Shown in pieces: positions 1 to 12,600 of a stretch of 64,000 bases of DNA (position 1 is the stretch's first letter; each line of letters starts with the position of its first letter). Both the position numbers and the translations under genes were made by a program. The notes under the pieces are model-generated. The model made no database searches, was not told where the DNA came from, and was given only the letters and a program-made list of their open reading frames with translations. Source of the stretch: Calliopsis andreniformis (Eukaryota; Arthropoda; Insecta; Hymenoptera; Andrenidae). The DNA lies in NCBI RefSeq assembly GCF_051401765.1, contig NC_135067.1:19649501-19713500 (forward strand). The letters are read 5' to 3'.

Positions 1-3000
1 CCAAATAATAAGCTGGATAGAGTGTCCCACGGTGGAAAAAAAGGTAATGCAACCAATACTCTACGTCGAGCGAAACGTGCCCGACAGACGAACGCTCCGT
101 CGATTCGATTTGCATAATGCATGCGTTTTAGTGGACATTGCGGGGGAGCCTGTCCATTTGGAGAAATAAATTCGTAAACGATTTGATGGATGATAACTTT
201 GGAAACGCGAACCTGTCAACAGTGTTGCGCTTTTGGAGTTTGGAGCGATGACAGTAATTATTGCTATTTGATTAGACTGGAATTATATCGAATAGATATC
301 ATCGGTTTAATTTCAGTGGCCTGTGATGACTGTGAAAATGAAGAGTTCAGTGACTCACGAATTCGTCCATGAGGGATTTACATATGAAATTCGCAGGTTT
401 AAATTTCCTTTTCATTTGATAACAGTCACACGTAAAAACTGTAAAAGAAACGCTACAGTACTTTGGAAAATGAATTAATATTCCGATTGCAAATGAAAGA
501 ACACATGAGTCAGTGTATGCACGTAGTAAGAGGCCTAAGTTTCTCAGAACCGAGTCATAAAATTGCATCACTGTTATACGATAATTAGCCATAATTAGAA
601 CGAGATTGGAAGACGGATCGACGCGACATGGTGCGAGCAGCGATCGCGCGACAAACACGAGTCCACGTCGAGTCGAAATAGAGGCGCGTGATTAACTGCG
701 AGGCGTTATCCGCCTAACCGTGTAAACGTCGTTGGCCGAACGGGGTTAGAAAAATCGCCGCTACGCCGCACAATGGTGCACTTTATCCGCGTAATTGACT
801 CAATGACCATTTGCCAACGTGGAAGTTCATCGTCGTTGTCCTCGTCGTCGTCAACTACGACAACGACCACGACGACGGGCCATCGAGGTTTCTTTATCCG
901 GCTGACCCAGTCAGATTGCTGCAGCGCAAAAGACGCGCGGCGAGAGATACGAGCCGAAAGAGGACGAGAGGGAGACAGGCCGATGGGTGGAAAGCAGCTG
1001 ATGAAACGGGACGAGCAGCAAGTGGAATAAGAAGAAGAGAGTGGGAGGTGCCGCGCGAGAGACCCGTGGAGAAGAGAGCGTTATTATTGCTCGCCAAATG
1101 ACTCACTGTCCCGACCAATGGGGAACGAGGAAAAGGCGATTCGCTGTGCAAAAACTCCTGATAACAGCTATCTATCGCGTTACGCGTGCTCCGGCTGCAC
1201 CGTGCCACTGTCCACGAGATTTATATTAAGCCGCGCGTTGACTAATAATCGGCTAATGAAATTCGATGCTCTGGATCGATCGACTCGATCGTTTTGTCGC
1301 GTCTTCCTGTTACCGCTGCCGTCGCCGCGACGCGACGCGACTTATCTCCAGGAAACGCGGGACGAACACGATCGCGGGGATTCCGTGAATGCCCGTTCCG
1401 ATAATACCGAGATCGCGTTCGACATTCGTGAACCTCCGCCACGCGGAAGAAACGCGATTGCCCTCCCCCGATCAGGCGATGAATGGAGAGGCAGCGTCTT
1501 GCAAGGGGAAAAAGAACGTGATAGTCAGACCTAGATTCCGGCTCAGGACTCAACGCTGGAAAAATTCGCGCGATATGATATTCGATACAGAGAGAATTAG
1601 AAGCTACTGAATCGTGAAATATAGTAGCTGCGCCCATTTTTAAGGCCAAACCCTTTCCTTTCTCATTTTTTACATGAATTTTCTGAAAATGCTTTTCTAC
1701 TCGGATGCGGGGCGAGAAAATGAAGGTGGTTTTTCCCTGAAAATGTTTCTACGATTTTCTTCGATATTCCAACGATTAGCTGAGTATATTCCGAGCTCGA
1801 AAAAGCCATCCTGCTTGCGATAGACATCAAATCAAAGCTTTGTCGTTTCAATTTTGGTCATACCAGGTTCTATAAAATTCCCATCAGTATTTCATTTCCC
1901 TCAGCGTCAACTACACGGTAGTCAGATTAAAAAGGGCGTCCTTTTTCGAACAATGGGATCGACGAAATATTTCCAATTAACGTTGCCACTTTGATCGGGC
2001 CGTGAACGGGCCGCTGTCCAGCACGAGCGATTAATTCGAATCACGAGCACGCTGCGCACTTTAATTCCCATCATAGCCGATCAACCCTTCCCCGTTCTGG
2101 CCCCTTTATTTTATTTTTCTCCCACGGTGCTGCGGGGGAGTAAATTCATAGCGTGCTCGGACCGAGAGGGGTCGCCGCCCACGCGGCAGTGAAGTTCGAG
2201 AACTTTAAACCGGGGTTTATCGACTAATTTAGCCGAAGCCAAGGACAGCCAGGGTCTCCGGAGACAGACTTTCCGCGATGGCCCTCCCGATTGGACGGTC
2301 GACTAGTTTCGAACTCGATAAACCGGAGGCGAGAGGACCACGTCGAAGTTTCGATTCCAGCGGGCGTAGTCGCGCACCTCTCCGACGACGACCGAGATTT
2401 CGTTAAAATCAACACGAAACTCAACTCGAGTTTAATTCTATTAAAGTCGTCCGCTTGACCATTATCAAGTATCGCGGTAGTTAACGATACGTTCGATCGT
2501 TAGCGGTGAGCCACGTGTTCCGAATATCCATTCGATTCAAACTTCCGTTCCTTCAACGAAAAACTAATCCGTGGTTCTGTAGTGTCTTGTTCGTTAGAAG
2601 CCATTAAAAAGTGGTGAACTTGAGAAATACATGCCTTTGTTATTCTAGGTAATGTTAACGTTAATGTCGGTTTCCGTAATCTAATTTTAAATAGAATAGA
2701 GAACAGTGACGCGTTGAGAGGCATAAATTACGCAACAGTAGCATGAAACACGAGATAAGAGAACCAATGAAACCGACTGAAACTCGACTGCCGTTTTATT
2801 GTCTAAAAATTGCCCGAAGCGTTGATACCGAATCGCCACACAGAAAGTGTAATCATCCGCCACGCGTAATGGTTAAGTGGCGAGTATAATCGCGCTTCCC
2901 GATACTCTGCTGAAAAATGCAGCAGACGATAAAGCTCGTCGCATTTCTTCCGCTGTGGGCGACTGAATAGACGAGTGTGATTCCACGCGCATTATAATTG

Positions 3001-3910
3001 CGTCTTTCATAAATTACCACAGTAGATATCTAAAAACCTCTACAAAAATCTAGCTCCACATGCCCCTTTTTTTAACAATTAAAAAATGATGCATGATAAA
3101 AGTAGCTGATCAGATACACCCTTAAACCGCAGAAATCTAAATAACGCTTAGTCCCAAGTTAGTAAGATGAACATTTTCTTGCCATTTTTTAGGTCCCCAC
3201 TACTGTTCATCGCGGACCAAAAACGCGATATTACGTCACGTGTGCAAGAAAGCGCAGATGGTCGTTAACAACGAATCCACGTGTAGGCCATGCGCGCGTG
3301 AACGTGACGCATTGCGTTATTTTTCGTCAATCTTCTTCCACAGCAACAAAACAGCAACACGACGCCCATCGTCGCCCGCTCCCGCTTGTCGCCGCTTCTT
3401 ACGCTCCGGTTGCGTACTACGCAAAATCTATCGGATCGGTCTGGCTATTATTACTACACTCGCGATGTTCGTACACGCTTACGCGCCTCTACATCGCCCA
3501 CGAACCGCGATACTGCTCTTCCTCACACGTTCGTGGACCTCCACATGCGCCTGTTGCGTGAAAACCACGTTGCTGAAGGCGATTATTGCCACCGATGTAC
3601 TAGCGATGAAAGATGCACATGTTGAGTGCTTTATAGGGTATTCTACTTTGAAATAATGAAGATGCTGAATTTTCTGTATTCTCAAGTAGAAGGCTTGAAT
3701 AAATATCTGTGCTGATATTTGAGAAATCGATATGCTTTTAGTTTGGAAATAGCTATATATAAAATTAGACTCGATATATCTTGACTTGTAGATAGTTTCT
3801 AATGTTAGTTGTTCGTACAGCGACGCGATCGCTCGAGAAAGTAGATAGTGAGCGTTCTACGCCAGACAAGGAGTTAATAGTAGATCGATGCGAATCAATT
3901 TACAAAATAC
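1..3910. other. Non-coding intergenic sequence
   Basis: I see no supportable gene on either strand. ORFs here are short, overlap in opposite frames and have low-complexity Arg/Ser-rich translations typical of chance ORFs in CpG-rich DNA. Only small simple-sequence structures stand out (listed separately). It is probably part of a long regulatory or intergenic region. Confidence 0.6.
829..880. repeat. CGT/ACG trinucleotide tract with dyad symmetry
   Basis: An imperfect run of CGT/TCG triplets (829-852) is followed, after a few bases, by a run of ACG/CGA triplets (855-880). The second half is roughly the reverse complement of the first, so the block is both a microsatellite and a potential hairpin or cruciform. 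It lies in non-coding sequence; the Ser/Thr runs it encodes in overlapping frames are a by-product of the repeat. Confidence 0.6.
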
Positions 3911-3951
3911 CGCCAGATGTTATTGAACAGCGACATTGAAGTCATCTGGCG
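3911..3951. repeat. Short inverted repeat (9-bp arms)
   Basis: CGCCAGATG at 3911-3919 is perfectly inverted as CATCTGGCG at 3943-3951 around a 23-nt spacer. A few more wobble pairs are possible inside the loop. It is shorter than a normal miRNA precursor. It could be a palindromic protein-binding site or chance. Confidence 0.4.
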
Positions 3952-4207
3952 CGAATGTTTATTGATTTCTTTCTTAGAAAGTGATCGAATCGCGAGTTCT
4001 TGTACGTCGTGTTGATTTCTTACCAACAATTCCTGTATTATTCTCTTCTTATTAATCGCAAAGATAAACGGCCAAGGATTAATTATAAACGCTGAGGAAA
4101 CTGTAGCTGCGTGGATTTAATAAACCAATGAAATAATAAGTGCTACAGTTTGTGAACTCGAATTATCGAGATTTAAATATTCACACGAGAACATTGATTC
4201 TTTTAAG

Positions 4208-4396
4208 ATGTTCATCATTAAGCACGTGTTATTAATATTTATTGGCTATATCGCAATTATTAAACACTCATGCTCTGCAACAGGAAGTACACGTAGCCTC
4301 ATGTTTCTGCATGATTCCCGTTCCCCTCGTGTGCTTAATAGCGAACGATCCTTAATGACAGTTCCCGAAGCGAGGTTCGCTCGCACGAGCAAATGA
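4208..4396 (+). CDS. Candidate small secreted peptide (62 aa)
   Basis: This is an ATG-to-stop ORF of 62 codons that I do not recognise. The N-terminus resembles a signal peptide: a short basic start (MFIIKH), a hydrophobic core (about residues 7-18, VLLIFIGYIAII) and a small-residue end (HSCSA, about residue 24). The remaining ~38 residues have several single Arg residues but no dibasic or Gly-Lys-Arg amidation sites. A T-rich stretch ending in AAG lies directly before the ATG and could be a splice acceptor. It stands alone in a gene-poor region. The evidence is one feature, the hydrophobic N-terminus, so this may be a chance ORF. Confidence 0.2.
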   Translation: MFIIKHVLLIFIGYIAIIKHSCSATGSTRSLMFLHDSRSPRVLNSERSLMTVPEARFARTSK

Positions 4397-4599
4397 CTTT
4401 TCTCGTGAACGTAGAACGGTTTTACTCGCGCGAGATTAGCGGGGTAAACGAGTGGAGCTGTAATTTATTTAAATTACTTGTTTACATGCGTTGTTAAATA
4501 TTCCTTCTCGTACGCTATTAAGGCTGATGCCAGTAACGCTGCATTCTGAAGTATACATTCTTAAGCATCAAGGGACAAAGTTCTCAAATTTCTTAATTT

Positions 4600-4735
4600 T
4601 CAAACATATACCTGAATCTTCTCAAGTCTCCCATATCTCCCAAACTTCCCAAGGATTCCAAGCTCATACATTCTCAATTTTCCAAATTCCCCAAATTGTT
4701 CAAATTCCCAAGTTACCCGACTGCCCTAAATGACA
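4600..4735. repeat. Degenerate short-period TTCCCAAA/TTCAAATT repeat
   Basis: About 135 bp of diverged units with an 8-10 base period (variants such as TTCTCAA, TTCCCAAG, TTCCAAATT, TTCAAATTCCC). It looks like an old minisatellite and resembles the much cleaner array at 24409-24530. Confidence 0.5.
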
Positions 4736-4739
4736 AATC

Positions 4740-7700
4740 CCTTCTTCTTCGCATTGCCAACTCTCAGCTCTTGAATCCTTAACCCATTTCCTCTTCCCCC
4801 GCGAATCCCAAAGAAAAACATAGCTCTACACGTGTCTCCCATTTAAAAGGCGAGGTCAGAACTTCAGAACACTTGAATACGCAAGCCTCGCAACGACCGC
4901 CAATCACCCATGACCGACCACTAATCACACGCACGATTACGCGCGCGGCTACGAGACGTTAACAGCTCCCGTTGCAATAATTATGCATTTAATGCCGTGC
5001 ATTGTCGAGGGAACAATTCAGTACAATCTCCCCTGCGCCGTTCCCCTCGCCATCGGTTTGTTTTGACGCTCGGTGACAATTCGAGACAAATCCATTAAAC
5101 TATTGCCGGCTTTTGTGTTCCAGATAGGTCCCATTACATTATCAGTGTAAAGTAGAGAGGCGGCGGCCGGTTCGAAGCGTCGTAGAACAGCAACTAGCCG
5201 GCCCAGCTGTTCGCGTCCAATTAGCCTCGCTTGATAAGCTCAACAATACCGGCATTATTACAGAACAACCGAGCGCTTATACGTGCCTCGTAGCGCCGTT
5301 ACATTTTGACGTTTCCATTAGCCGTCCTCCATCCTCCTTCTCCTCTCCCCCTTGTCTCTTCTTCTCGCCCTTTTCGCCGACCCTTCGCGCAGACTTCAAC
5401 TTCACGTTCGCCTCACTTTGGGGAACTCTTGTTGCTTCTCGAACTCTTGTACGTCGGTTAATTAATTTGTCTGTCTTGTTGCAGGTCGAGCAACGTTTGT
5501 TAATAAGTTCAGCTCGTCGCGGAATTTTATTTTCTTGCGTTGTAACGTGGCAACCTTCAGAGTTAACCATCGACCATTTCTTAAACACTGCGTCAAGTTT
5601 TTCTCGTGGATCTTGCGTCGTCCTCGCTGTCTGAAGCTACTTTGGCTTTGAGAAGACTTGGTACATGTTCACCTTTCTTTCATCCTGTGCTCTTTGTGAA
5701 ATATTATAATGAAATATTCGTGTGTTGTAGATTTCATGTATAATAATAACATGTAGTTAATCATTTTTAATAATAGAATCATAATAATTCTAACATATTG
5801 TGATACAGTAATAAAACCGTGTCAGTTAAGAGTTAATCATATGTCTGACCATGACTTTCCAAATTCCCTTTCGAGCTCTGGCATCGTTGACTCAGAAAGT
5901 AGATTAAGTCTTCCTGATGTACTCAACAGCCCAAATTTTTCTAGAGCTATTTTTCTCTGTATTCGTTGAGATGCTAAATATTAGACGAATTCAAGCATTT
6001 AATCGTTCCTATGCAGTAAATTCTACTGAATTCTCTTTCACGCTAAATCCAATTTTCAAGATCCACCAAACGATTGTCAGCAAAAAATTGATGCTTCTTC
6101 CTCCCCACACGTCTTGCCAGCATATCGTCTGCATTTCACTCCCCTTTCAACGAGCTGCTTCGAAAAAGTCCATTCGAAAGGATGACAATATCTTGTCAAT
6201 GCAGCCTATTCCACGGCGATCAGATTGACGCGTCCGCATCTGAATTGCAGATGCGTATCGAGGAAATTGTACGAGTGAGACGTCGGGATACCTTGGGAAT
6301 ACATTACGCCAAGCGTGCACGGCTGCATTATTACCCTTAAAATTCGCCTCTGGAGCGCTACCGTGAAATATTCGCGGCGTCTTATCGCCGTCTCCCCGCC
6401 ACTCGAGCAGAGATTCTCGAAACGCGCTATTAAAACTTGCAGACGTTTCCTTCGCAACGAGTTTTCGCATTAGTATATTTAGAACATGGCTTTTATAGGG
6501 AATTTCATTTCCAACGGAATCTGGAACGACGTTAAAGCGCTGTCTGTCGAAGAATCGCGACATTTTCCTAGTTCACGTCCTCTAAATCCGCGCTAGAGCA
6601 GAGATAAGAGAAAATAACGTCCCTGGCCTCGTCTACGTGTCCACCCACGCATCATCCTCTCTCGATACGGAAGCTATCACTCATCCTGCAGAATTTGTTA
6701 TCGTCGCTCCACTCGAATCTTTCTGCCTCTTCCTCCCTTTTTTTCCAGCCCCGCCCTCGACCCTCCAACCCTCCCCTTATGCCCAGCGTTAATCATCGCG
6801 CAAATATAGCTCGTTGCAAGCACAAATTCGATCGGGCGGGAACGCACACGATTCGACTGGAATACTTTACGCTACGTGGACTCTGTTTACCGATCTTATT
6901 TCGACGCGACGTTTGTGGAAATTTCGCGAAACGCTGTGGAACGCGCGATGCATAAATGACATAGTGGTACATCGATGGAAATTCTGATGGGAAACATGAG
7001 ACGAGCTCTCGTTAGAGCTTTCGGAGCCAATATCTCCCGTGCTCGGTGGACGCGTCGTTATTTATACGTACGCGCGGTCGAATTACATGAAATAATATAC
7101 CCGTGTTTACGTAACGCGTGCACTCCATCAGCAATTATTACGCACGCACGGGAAAGAATAAATTATTGCACGCGTTAACGTCGGCTTGGAAATGGTTTAT
7201 GCTGGTCGAGGGTTAAAATAACTTTTTCCACGGTTAATCTCTGCTGGGACTTCTAAGAATCGTGGAGCCAAATTATAATAATTCGTCACGGTTTACAGAA
7301 ATTGTGGACTTATATACGAGAACGAGGAAGCTGTCGGGTTTACTATTCCTATTTCATGGATTTTAGCCTTGATACGTTGGAAATAGGAACAGGGATCTAA
7401 TCGGTGGTAATTCCAATAGTAGCGATATCATAAATTAATACATTTTCTGCTCCATCACTATTACAATTTTATAAGTTCCTCAAATCCAATACCCATTACC
7501 TTCACCTTCCTCTCTCTCCTAAGCACTCCCCATATCCTCGACTGTACCTACCCTCCTATTTCTCTATTTCTAAAGTCAATTTCCCCTCTTCACTAAGCCC
7601 ACAGTTTATCCCACCATCATCGCCGAACGGTGTCCATTCATCATCCCAAACGGTCCAATAAATTGGTTATTGCTGTTGCTACAAAATACACGAAGAAAAT

Positions 7701-7900
7701 TTCGACAGAAACGCGAATCGACATGGAAATGAGCCAACCAGAACTACATCGCTGGTAATCGTATCACGGGCCTCCGGATGCCCACCCGTGGGCCCGAGAG
7801 GTTAACAACCCCTGCCACGTACGAAACATCGCGTCGAACATTGGGATCCGTCGGCTAAACCGATCTCCAAACACGAGGCCCGTGCGTCGCGTAAGCCGCC
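4740..7900. other. Non-coding intergenic sequence
   Basis: I see no gene here. The interval holds ordinary mixed-composition DNA with a pyrimidine-rich stretch near 5320-5380 and short chance ORFs on both strands without recognisable domains. Confidence 0.55.
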
Positions 7901-7914
7901 TCTAATCGTGCCCT

Positions 7915-8450
7915 CTTATTGCGCCTCGTGCATCGACTCCCTCCCTCGTCCCCCCTCTCCCTGCGCGCAGCGCACGGAGGGGACGGCGTGTTCGCTACGG
8001 GCGAATGCGTGTATCCTCGTTATCGTCTTACACACGCATGCACGTGTAGTACGAGGCGTAGTACTACGAGCTGCCCCCCCTCGACCATCCCCTCGCCCAC
8101 CCTCGGTCAGTTCCCCCCTCGATTCAGCCCCCTCCGCCCCCGCGCGCCTATCCCCGCCAGTCGAGAGCTTGTTTTATCGCGGTCACGTGGTGCGGCTGTG
8201 ACGTCACGCGGTCACTAACCATATTATGTCCGCGGCACTGACCTTACCCCGCCGCTCCCCTCGCTCCCCTACCCCCTCGCAGCTCTTTCTTACCGCTCTC
8301 CTCTGCTCTTACTCTTCGTCTCCCTCCCTGCCCTTTCTCTGGCCATTCTCTTCTGCTTTCTCTCGACCTACGTCTTCAGCTGCTCGCCTCCGCAGCTTTC
8401 GCTGCTCTTCCCCGGTTTATTTTGACGTTTCTTTGATTTCTTGTGTCATC
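7915..8450. repeat. Pyrimidine-rich (C/T) low-complexity region
   Basis: On the plus strand this interval is dominated by C/T runs, notably 7940-7970, 8070-8155 and 8240-8420. The Pro/Ser/Leu-rich overlapping ORFs (for example 7908-8201 and 8226-8480) are a composition artefact. Long homopyrimidine tracts like this can form triplex DNA or bind GAGA-type factors on the opposite strand. Confidence 0.6.
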
Positions 8451-9008
8451 CTGTTTCTTCTCGGGACGCTCGGCTTGTGATCTTTGGCTTCTTTGGCTGG
8501 TTTCGCTGATGTGTTTGCGTTTTGGGGCTGTTCTCTTTGATACTGGTTGATTCATAAGCTTGTTTCTTTGGATTTTAAAGGGAGACAGGGAGCAAAGGAG
8601 TTTTGAAGACTTGATTTTCAGATTCTTGAAGTTTCGAGAAGCTTGCTCTTTTTTAGGTTAAACACTTGCTGGTTCTCCTCTGGATCTAATTATTAATATA
8701 GATGCCATGATTCTTTCTTTCTACTTTCGACATGAGCTGACAAATTTACTTCTTTTTGACCTGCAATTTTTTCTTTTCAGGCCTATAACTTTAACAATCC
8801 ACGAGGCTTAAGTGGAAGGTTCCATGGAAACGACACAGCACTCAAAGTATTAATTTTCCTCGTACGATTTCGGAATACCAATCGACCCAAAAGTAGCCCT
8901 TCTTCTACAGCTGCTCGAATCGTCAGTATCGCGAGGGTTAAAAGCACTGTTCCGCAAATAGAGCCCATTTCGGTTTTCCGAACGGTATACGCGGTAACCG
9001 TTACGCAG

Positions 9009-9054
9009 TACTAATTGGATAATAATTGCAGCGATGCTCGGGGTAATGGGATAG
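9009..9054 (+). repeat. Duplicated ~45-bp motif, copy 1
   Basis: The block starts TACTAATTGGATAATAA and continues through GCAGCGATGC to a GGTAATGGGATAG end. A second copy sits about 620 bp downstream (9628-9671) in the same orientation, sharing the first 17 bases exactly and most of the rest. It lies in otherwise unique non-coding DNA. Confidence 0.6.
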
Positions 9055-9627
9055 CGCGCGGTGGATAATCGAGGAACGTTACGAAGCCGATGGTTAGCTT
9101 CGAGGTCCTCGTTTGAGAGATTCGAGGTTTTATTCCGCATCGCGATAATGCTTCAGGCTGTTTGATGCTGCGGCCTCGCGTACAGCGGTCGTCGAGGATG
9201 GGGAAGGCGATTGAATCTTGAAACGCAGCAAGAAAGTGGCTAGAGCCTTATGTGGTTTGATGATTCTTTGTACCCGTCACGCAATAGTGTCACTTTCTAC
9301 TGGATTGAGTTACTTCTAAAATAGAATTGTAGAAGAAGAAACGATGCGTCCATATAGGAGCACTTGATTTATTGGTCGAGTGATAGTATCTACTTAATTA
9401 GTAGAACTTCGTTGCGAAAGACTGTAGGTATGTAACTCTTTTTAGGAGAACAGTGTAGTAGTCTTCCTTTATAAATTGCTTTAAAATAAATACACTATTT
9501 ATCTTAGCTTTGATTCAATTTTAATACAGTCGAAGACCCCAGAGTTTTCATCGCCTAAGCTGCCCACGAAACCTTCTAACACCCAGCTTCTCTTTCGCCA
9601 GCCCGTCTCTCAGTAAACCTTACCCGA

Positions 9628-9671
9628 TACTAATTGGATAATAACAGCAGTGATGCCTGGTAATGAGACAG
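9628..9671 (+). repeat. Duplicated ~45-bp motif, copy 2
   Basis: This is the second copy of the motif at 9009-9054. The first 17 bases (TACTAATTGGATAATAA) are identical. The rest diverges by a few substitutions and a 2-bp deletion (GCAGTGATGCCTGG, then TAATGAGACAG). It is a duplicated regulatory element or two members of a dispersed repeat. Confidence 0.6.
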
Positions 9672-12600
9672 AACTACATGCCTCGCTCGGCCAACGATAA
9701 AACAATTACAATTGACCCCCTGATTCCCCAATTACCCGAACACCTCTATTAAACATTCAATTCTATTATTATTTCTCGCTGCCGCTCGTGAACCAGCCAG
9801 AAAGCCAGCTTCTTCCGTCTTATTCGTTTCTTTATTAATCCCATCTTTCAGCTCTCTGGAAGTTCGCGATCGTTTCAGTTCTAACTAGAGGAAGAACGGG
9901 AGCGGCGATAGGAAAAAGTAAAGTCTGATAAATTGCCGATCCCTGCGAGCAGTCCGAGATATTTTCTTGCCGCGTGTACGGGCCCCGAGGAGCCAAGAGG
10001 TAATCCGATCTAACGATTTAAGTTGTCACCGAAGCCTGGCCAGAGTTTAACTGACTACGGTGTAACTAGTAGACAGGGCAGCAGTCCATTGGTTAACCGC
10101 TGGTTATACGGCCAGCGGAAGTTCTCTTCGAAAGTTACTGCGAGGAGAGAAGGAGCTTAGGAGTTTTCTTCTTGTACGTCCGTGTCTCAAAGACGCGTCC
10201 TTACTGGGGACGGATTAAAGTGTCATTAGGCTCATTAAACTGTATTTAATGGCGGGTTCGCGGAAAAGGCCGGAGTAATCCTAATTGAAGCGACCCCTGG
10301 GTAACGTTTATTCAATCGACGGTCGAAAATAATTACGCGGGAACCTTTAATCGTTTTTCTCGCCCCATACGCTGCGCTCGTATCGTCGTGGATCTCGATA
10401 TACAGCTGCGGCGATCGAGGACTAGAGGTAATAACACGACGATGAAGAAAAGGGAGGAAAGCAGAAATCGAGGGGATGAACGGTACGTATACGAAATCAT
10501 CGAGAGCGCTATGGTAGAGCCGAGGGCTTCGATACTATAAATCTCTCGATTGCCATCGACCGTTATCGATAATTCCTGGATAAATGAATTTATGCTGGCC
10601 GTGCGATCGTAAATAGCGACGGCCGATCCTATATTGCCAGGGCAGACCGCTGTCTGGGTCTGTTCTTTGCAGGACCAATTGTCGTGATCGCGGTTTCATG
10701 CGCGTTTCGTGGAATAAGTAGAGGGTACGCTGGGAGGTTGTTGATCTTGAATATTTTTAGATATGGTGGAGTGGAGCAACTTTTTCTTGCGGTGATCATT
10801 TTATACTGGCGGGGCTTCAGAGGAAACCCAGACTACTTTATTGAAGAAATTTTAATGTGACTCGATTCTTTGGGGCTGAACTGTGGCAGTACTCTTTTCG
10901 TAAATTCGATGAGTAGAGAATATAGTTTAGACAGATTCAATGTGGGAGGACCAAGATAATTATAAAAATTATTTTTTTACGGTTTACAGAAGCCTAGTCA
11001 AAAGCCTAGTCACCCTCACAATGGACTCATTAATTAGAAATCCCTCTTAAACCAAATCTAATACCTCCCTACACAGTTTCAGCTACAAAGCTGCAGCTAT
11101 GGAAGCCTTGAGGGTATTACCAAAGATTTCATACCCATAATTCTTTCTTCCTACAATCTTCCATGGCCAAGATTGCAGCGGCGGTTGGCCCTGGCCACGC
11201 GATAACGATAATCAAACGATACTGCAGGGGAACAAGTAGCGTTAAGAGTCGAGCAGCGTCGCGACACTAAACTGGGAGGATCCTCAAAATAAAAGGGAGA
11301 AAGAGCCGCGTCGCGAGACGACGCTACGCGATATGAATCTCCAATCTGGCGAGCTCCGCTTTCCCCTTGCCACGAGCTGCGATCGTGGACAAACCAGTTT
11401 CCTAATAAAATAATAAAAGCCCTTTTCTCGCAGGAGGCAAAACGACAAGGAGGACTCGGTCGGGCATATGTATGTAAGCGCATACATATGCATGCACGCG
11501 AGCTACAGCAACGCGATACACGGTGGAAAAAGAGCGAGCGGCCAAGATCGGGCAAAAAGAGGAGGCCCGAGTGACTCAGAAGGGTTGAAGGGAAAAAAGA
11601 AGGAGAAGGTAGAAATAACGGCCGAGGATCGGAACACGCACGTGGTCGAACACGTGTGTCCACGCGAAGAGGCCACTACGTGGTAAGAATTGTGTTTGGC
11701 TCTACCTTCCGTCGATTTCCACGCTCGATTAGCCGCGACGCATCCTTGGACACGCGTAAGAATACTCCAGAGGTTTTCTGGTTTTTTGAAATGCCAGTGA
11801 ACATGGCTGATGCCTCGAGATGTCGAAGAGGTAATGGCTTCAGGAAACACTTTGTGTCTTTGTAGGTAAACATAAATATGCAATTGCATCTTGGTAATGC
11901 ATTTCTTACATCAGAGAATAAAGTTAATCTTGAGATCCTGGACGCAAATCATCCTACCAGAAGTCCACCCTGTGTATCTTCCAAAGATTCAATTACCTAC
12001 ATGCATGTAGCTCTGCAGAGCTCAGCAAAATTTCTCCATCCCTTCTGATCGATAAGTTTTCAATTTCCCACAATTTCCCAACCACCTTATAACTCTCGAA
12101 AGCAGCTTGATTACATCAAGAAACTCGAGCGACTTCGTTCCTGCAAATTCAACTCCTAAGAGACTTTTAAGAGGATCATTTAATACTCGAAGCCAGAGTA
12201 GGAACTTTTAATTTACAGTCCAGAGAATATCGCAAGGACTGTCCTCGATGGCGAAGCTTCCTGATCCAAACAAACCGGAAACAATTGGATCTCGTCGCGC
12301 ATGGAGACTCAAACGTCTCGAATAACCAATCAACTGGCCGTGCAACGAGCGAATACGCGACGCTAGAAACGCTGTGTAAACCGCAGCAACCAGTGGAAAC
12401 ATCCTCGCGGAGAGAAAACTCGAACGTCGGTGCCTCGAACCTGAGCGCAGACGATAGTCTGGCTTGGATCAAGTGGCAGGGACTAATCAACGGATTTCTA
12501 CTGATCCAGTGCGCACGAGTGACGACCCGTCGCGATTATAACGCACCGCGTGCAGCTACGACCCACGCACACACGTGAATCTACTTTGGTGTCTCTACAG

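Noticed and set aside
11151..11663. 170-codon minus-strand ORF
   Set aside because: Ser/Arg/Pro-rich chance-like translation with overlapping ORFs in three other frames and no recognisable family.
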